In this document: piece after piece, positions 62,215 to 64,000 of the stretch | How the letters are laid out: every line of letters begins with the position of its first letter | Position numbering within the stretch: position 1 is the stretch's first letter | NCBI RefSeq assembly: GCF_003324565.1 | Contig: NZ_QOLA01000024.1 | Span: 47,436-111,435, forward strand | Length of the DNA: 64,000 bases | Direction of reading: 5' to 3' | Source of the DNA: Streptomyces sp. SDr-06 | Lineage (GTDB): Bacteria > Actinomycetota > Actinomycetes > Streptomycetales > Streptomycetaceae | Notes under the pieces: generated by a model | What the model was told of the DNA's origin: nothing | Database searches by the model: none | What the model saw: the letters and a program-made list of their open reading frames with translations, nothing else | Made by a program: the position numbers and the translations under genes

Positions 62215-63060
62215 ATGAGTGAGATTCTCGTGATGGGCGCGACCGGCAATGTCGGCCGACAGGTCGTTGTCCAACTCCTGGCCGCCGGTACCGCCGTGCG
62301 CGCGTTGGCGCGTGAGCCCGAGTCGGCCGGGCTACCTGAGGGGGTCAGGGTAATGGGCGGGGACCTGGCCCAGCCGGACACGCTCGAGGGAGCACTGACC
62401 GGGAGCGACACCGTGTTCTTGATCTGGCCGTTCCTTACGACTGAGGGCGCCCGCGCCGTACTGGAGGCGATTGCGGGGCATGCCCGCCGCATCGTCTATC
62501 TCTCGTCGTCGGGTGTGAACGAAGACGCCGAACACCAGACAGACCCGATCAACCAGCTTCACGCCGACATGGAGCGGCTGATCGAAGGATCCGGCGTGGA
62601 GTGGACATTCCTGCGGTCGAACACCATCGCCTCCAACGCGCGAGGGTGGGCCGAGCAGATCCGCACCACCCACGTCGTTCGTGGCCCCGACATCGCCGCC
62701 ACGGCGGTGATCCACGAACGCGACGTCGCGGACGTGGCGGTACAGGCGCTGACCGATGACAGGCATGCGGGTAGAAAATACGTCCTGACCGGCCCGCAGG
62801 TACTCAGCAGAGCCCAGCAGGTCCACACGATCGGGGAAGCGATCGGCCACCCTGCGCACTTCGAGAAGCTCCCGGTAGAGGCCGCACGTCAACGGATGCT
62901 CGCCGACGGCAGGCCACCCGCTCTCGTCGAGGCCTTGTTGGCCAGCGCTCACGCTCGACCCGAATCCAACCTGATCACATCCACGGTGGAGGAGATCACC
63001 GGAGCGCCGGCGCGCACGTTCCGCTCATGGGCGGAAGAGCATGCGGACAGTTTCCGCTAG
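62215..63060 (+). CDS. NmrA-like NAD(P)-binding protein
   Basis: This 281-residue protein has the Rossmann loop VMGATGNVGRQVVVQL at residues ~7-20 and ALAREPES and GGDLAQPDTL contacts. It resembles the NmrA/quinone-oxidoreductase-2-like group, which reduce quinones or sense NADP. No YxxxK dyad is obvious. The ATG at 62215 is used; an ATG at 62194 would add seven residues. It is intact but bracketed by two fragments of an IS5-like transposase, so it probably entered this site inside or beside a mobile element. Confidence 0.85.
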   Translation: MSEILVMGATGNVGRQVVVQLLAAGTAVRALAREPESAGLPEGVRVMGGDLAQPDTLEGALTGSDTVFLIWPFLTTEGARAVLEAIAGHARRIVYLSSSGVNEDAEHQTDPINQLHADMERLIEGSGVEWTFLRSNTIASNARGWAEQIRTTHVVRGPDIAATAVIHERDVADVAVQALTDDRHAGRKYVLTGPQVLSRAQQVHTIGEAIGHPAHFEKLPVEAARQRMLADGRPPALVEALLASAHARPESNLITSTVEEITGAPARTFRSWAEEHADSFR

Positions 63061-63162
63061 GTCGGACATCGAGTCGCGATCGTCTGCGGAATTCGCGCGC
63101 GTGGCGGGCCCAGAGCCGGTGGAACATCGTGTGCGACACGCGTGCACCTGACGATCGGCATG

Positions 63163-63253
63163 TACGGCCCGCACCCCGAGCGACTGCGGCAGCAGTTCAA
63201 GGGCGTGATCTATTGGTTCAGGACCGGCGCGCGATGGCGAGAGATGCCGTAGG
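63163..63253 (+). pseudogene. IS5-like transposase fragment 2
   Basis: LRQQFKGVIYWFRTGARWRE (about 63183-63245) is the standard IS5 segment (…IDGIRFRVRTGVPWRDVP…) and is followed by a stop. The RQQF part repeats that of fragment 1 at 62136-62150. Together they suggest one transposase gene split by, or duplicated around, the NmrA-like gene. Confidence 0.6.
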
Positions 63254-63359
63254 AGTTAGGAACAGGGGTGGTCGGCCCGTCACCCACGATGCTGTCGGCC
63301 CGGTAGCGAGGGGGCGCCGCGTACGTGACACTCCCCGTACCGGGGGCCCGTTTCCGGCC

Positions 63360-63716
63360 TCAGGATCCCACGGCACGCAGGAGAGGCTCGGGGGATGGAT
63401 CGGCCATCCCCCGGAGTTGGCGCAACATCAACTGCACGACGGGAACGATGTCCTGGTCGTCGACGTAGTAGATCTGGCGACGTCCCTCACGACGGGCCGC
63501 CACAAGGCCGGCGAGCTTGAGCTTCGCCAAGTGCTGACTTGTCGCGGGGAGCGCGCCGCCCACCCGCTGCGCGAGCCCCGACACATCACTCTCGCCCTCG
63601 GCCAGCGCCCACAGAATGTGCAGGCGTGCGGCCGAGGCCAACAGGCCGAACACCGCGGCGGCATCCGCGAGGACCTCCCCGTCAGGGTGCGCGAAGTCGG
63701 CACTGCCCGCTGTCAT
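63360..63716 (-). CDS. ArsR-family regulator
   Basis: This 118-residue regulator has the ArsR/SmtB winged helix: LASAARLHILWALAEGESDVSG, LPATSQHLAKLKLAGLVAAR and wing REGRRQIYYVDD. The classical CVC metal-binding motif is absent, so it may sense a non-metal ligand or use other residues. GGAGGGTGG precedes the ATG at 63716. No obvious target gene lies next to it within the window. Confidence 0.88.
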   Translation of the reverse strand: MTAGSADFAHPDGEVLADAAAVFGLLASAARLHILWALAEGESDVSGLAQRVGGALPATSQHLAKLKLAGLVAARREGRRQIYYVDDQDIVPVVQLMLRQLRGMADPSPEPLLRAVGS

Positions 63717-63873
63717 ACAGACCACCCTCCCCTCCGCGACCCGGTCACCTGCCGTGCCCGCGCGCACTCTCAGTGTAGCCGCGCCCCCTCGCCTCCCACC
63801 GGCAGACGCCCTGCGCACCTTCCATGTAGGTACGCGCTGTGCAAGGAGCGTTGTATGTCAGCCCTGCAGCTTC

Positions 63874-64000
63874 CTAGTACTGCAACGGTGTTTGTTGTGA
63901 CGGGTGGACAGTTTCGGGTGGGGTGTGGCCGCGTCGTTTGTAGTGGCTGAGGCGGGCCTGGTACTGCCGTTTCCGACGCCAGTGGGACCAGTGCAGGACG
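63874..64000 (-). CDS. C-terminal end of a transposase (partial, right edge)
   Basis: The minus-strand frame is open to the right edge. The last ~41 codons read LHWSHWRRKRQYQARLSHYK and a short Gln/Pro tail before TAG at 63876-63874. W-S-x-W-R-R-x-R/H-Q-x-x-A-R-x-S-H-Y is the closing motif of a common Streptomyces transposase (IS701/IS-like large DDE group). The body lies outside the window. Confidence 0.6.
   Translation of the reverse strand, partial: VLHWSHWRRKRQYQARLSHYKRRGHTPPETVHPSQQTPLQY

Noticed and set aside
1..64000. CRISPR arrays, tRNA or rRNA genes, replication or telomere sequences
   Set aside because: No regularly spaced repeats, cloverleaf-like sequences or conserved rRNA blocks were seen on reading the window.

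Overview
The window is high-GC DNA with strong G/C third-position bias, GTG/TTG starts and AGGAGG-like ribosome sites. It carries many small regulators, a modular NRPS/PKS locus, mycothiol-type DinB proteins and abundant insertion-sequence debris. All of this points to a Streptomyces-like actinomycete, probably an accessory (arm-like) region of the chromosome. I saw no tRNA, rRNA, CRISPR array or replication origin.

Layout. 0-1.1 kb: an IS5-type transposase gene overlapping the 3' end of a partial ORF. 1.3-7.9 kb: ordinary metabolic genes (SDR oxidoreductase, SAM methyltransferase, PQQ-type propeller protein, metallo-beta-lactamase-fold hydrolase, MFS pump). 7.9-15.1 kb: a gene graveyard with decayed IS5-like, IS256 and NF041680-type transposases, one intact alpha/beta hydrolase between two IS256 tails, and two tiny exported proteins. 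15.2-19.9 kb: a secreted CdtB-like nuclease fused to ricin-type lectin repeats, a TetR/hydrolase divergon with twin operators, and a DinB protein.

21.1-37.7 kb: a biosynthetic locus. A C-A-T-TE NRPS is translationally coupled to a 3081-residue A-T-C-A-T-KS-KR-ACP-TE hybrid that has no acyltransferase, then to a 45-residue peptide and a strong terminator. A Tat-exported unknown protein and a CynX-type exporter follow. The two A domains of the hybrid read as Ile/Val-like and Pro-like, so the predicted core is an aliphatic residue joined to a proline extended by one reduced ketide unit. This resembles the detoxin/rimosamide logic, but the acyltransferase must come from elsewhere.

37.7-49.2 kb: a nine-gene leftward operon built around an HpaB/HpaC-like two-component flavin monooxygenase. 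It also encodes an exported protein, an FAD/NAD(P) protein, a class II aldolase, an NmrA-like protein, a Bcr/CflA pump, an AMP-forming ligase and a CGNR regulator. A TetR gene and a divergent isochorismatase-like hydrolase sit upstream. A nearly identical 20-bp imperfect palindrome lies in front of both the operon and the hydrolase, so the set looks like one TetR-controlled aromatic-compound regulon.

49.2-64 kb: IS remnants, a pterin-dehydratase-like/VOC fusion, an epoxide hydrolase, an HdeD-like membrane protein, a DinB/MarR divergon, a two-component system destroyed by an internal deletion but still next to its ABC transporter, an exported HNH-like protein, a CPBP protease, an intact NarL-type two-component system, a TatA-like protein, an NmrA-like gene bracketed by transposase fragments, an ArsR regulator and the C-terminus of another transposase at the right edge.
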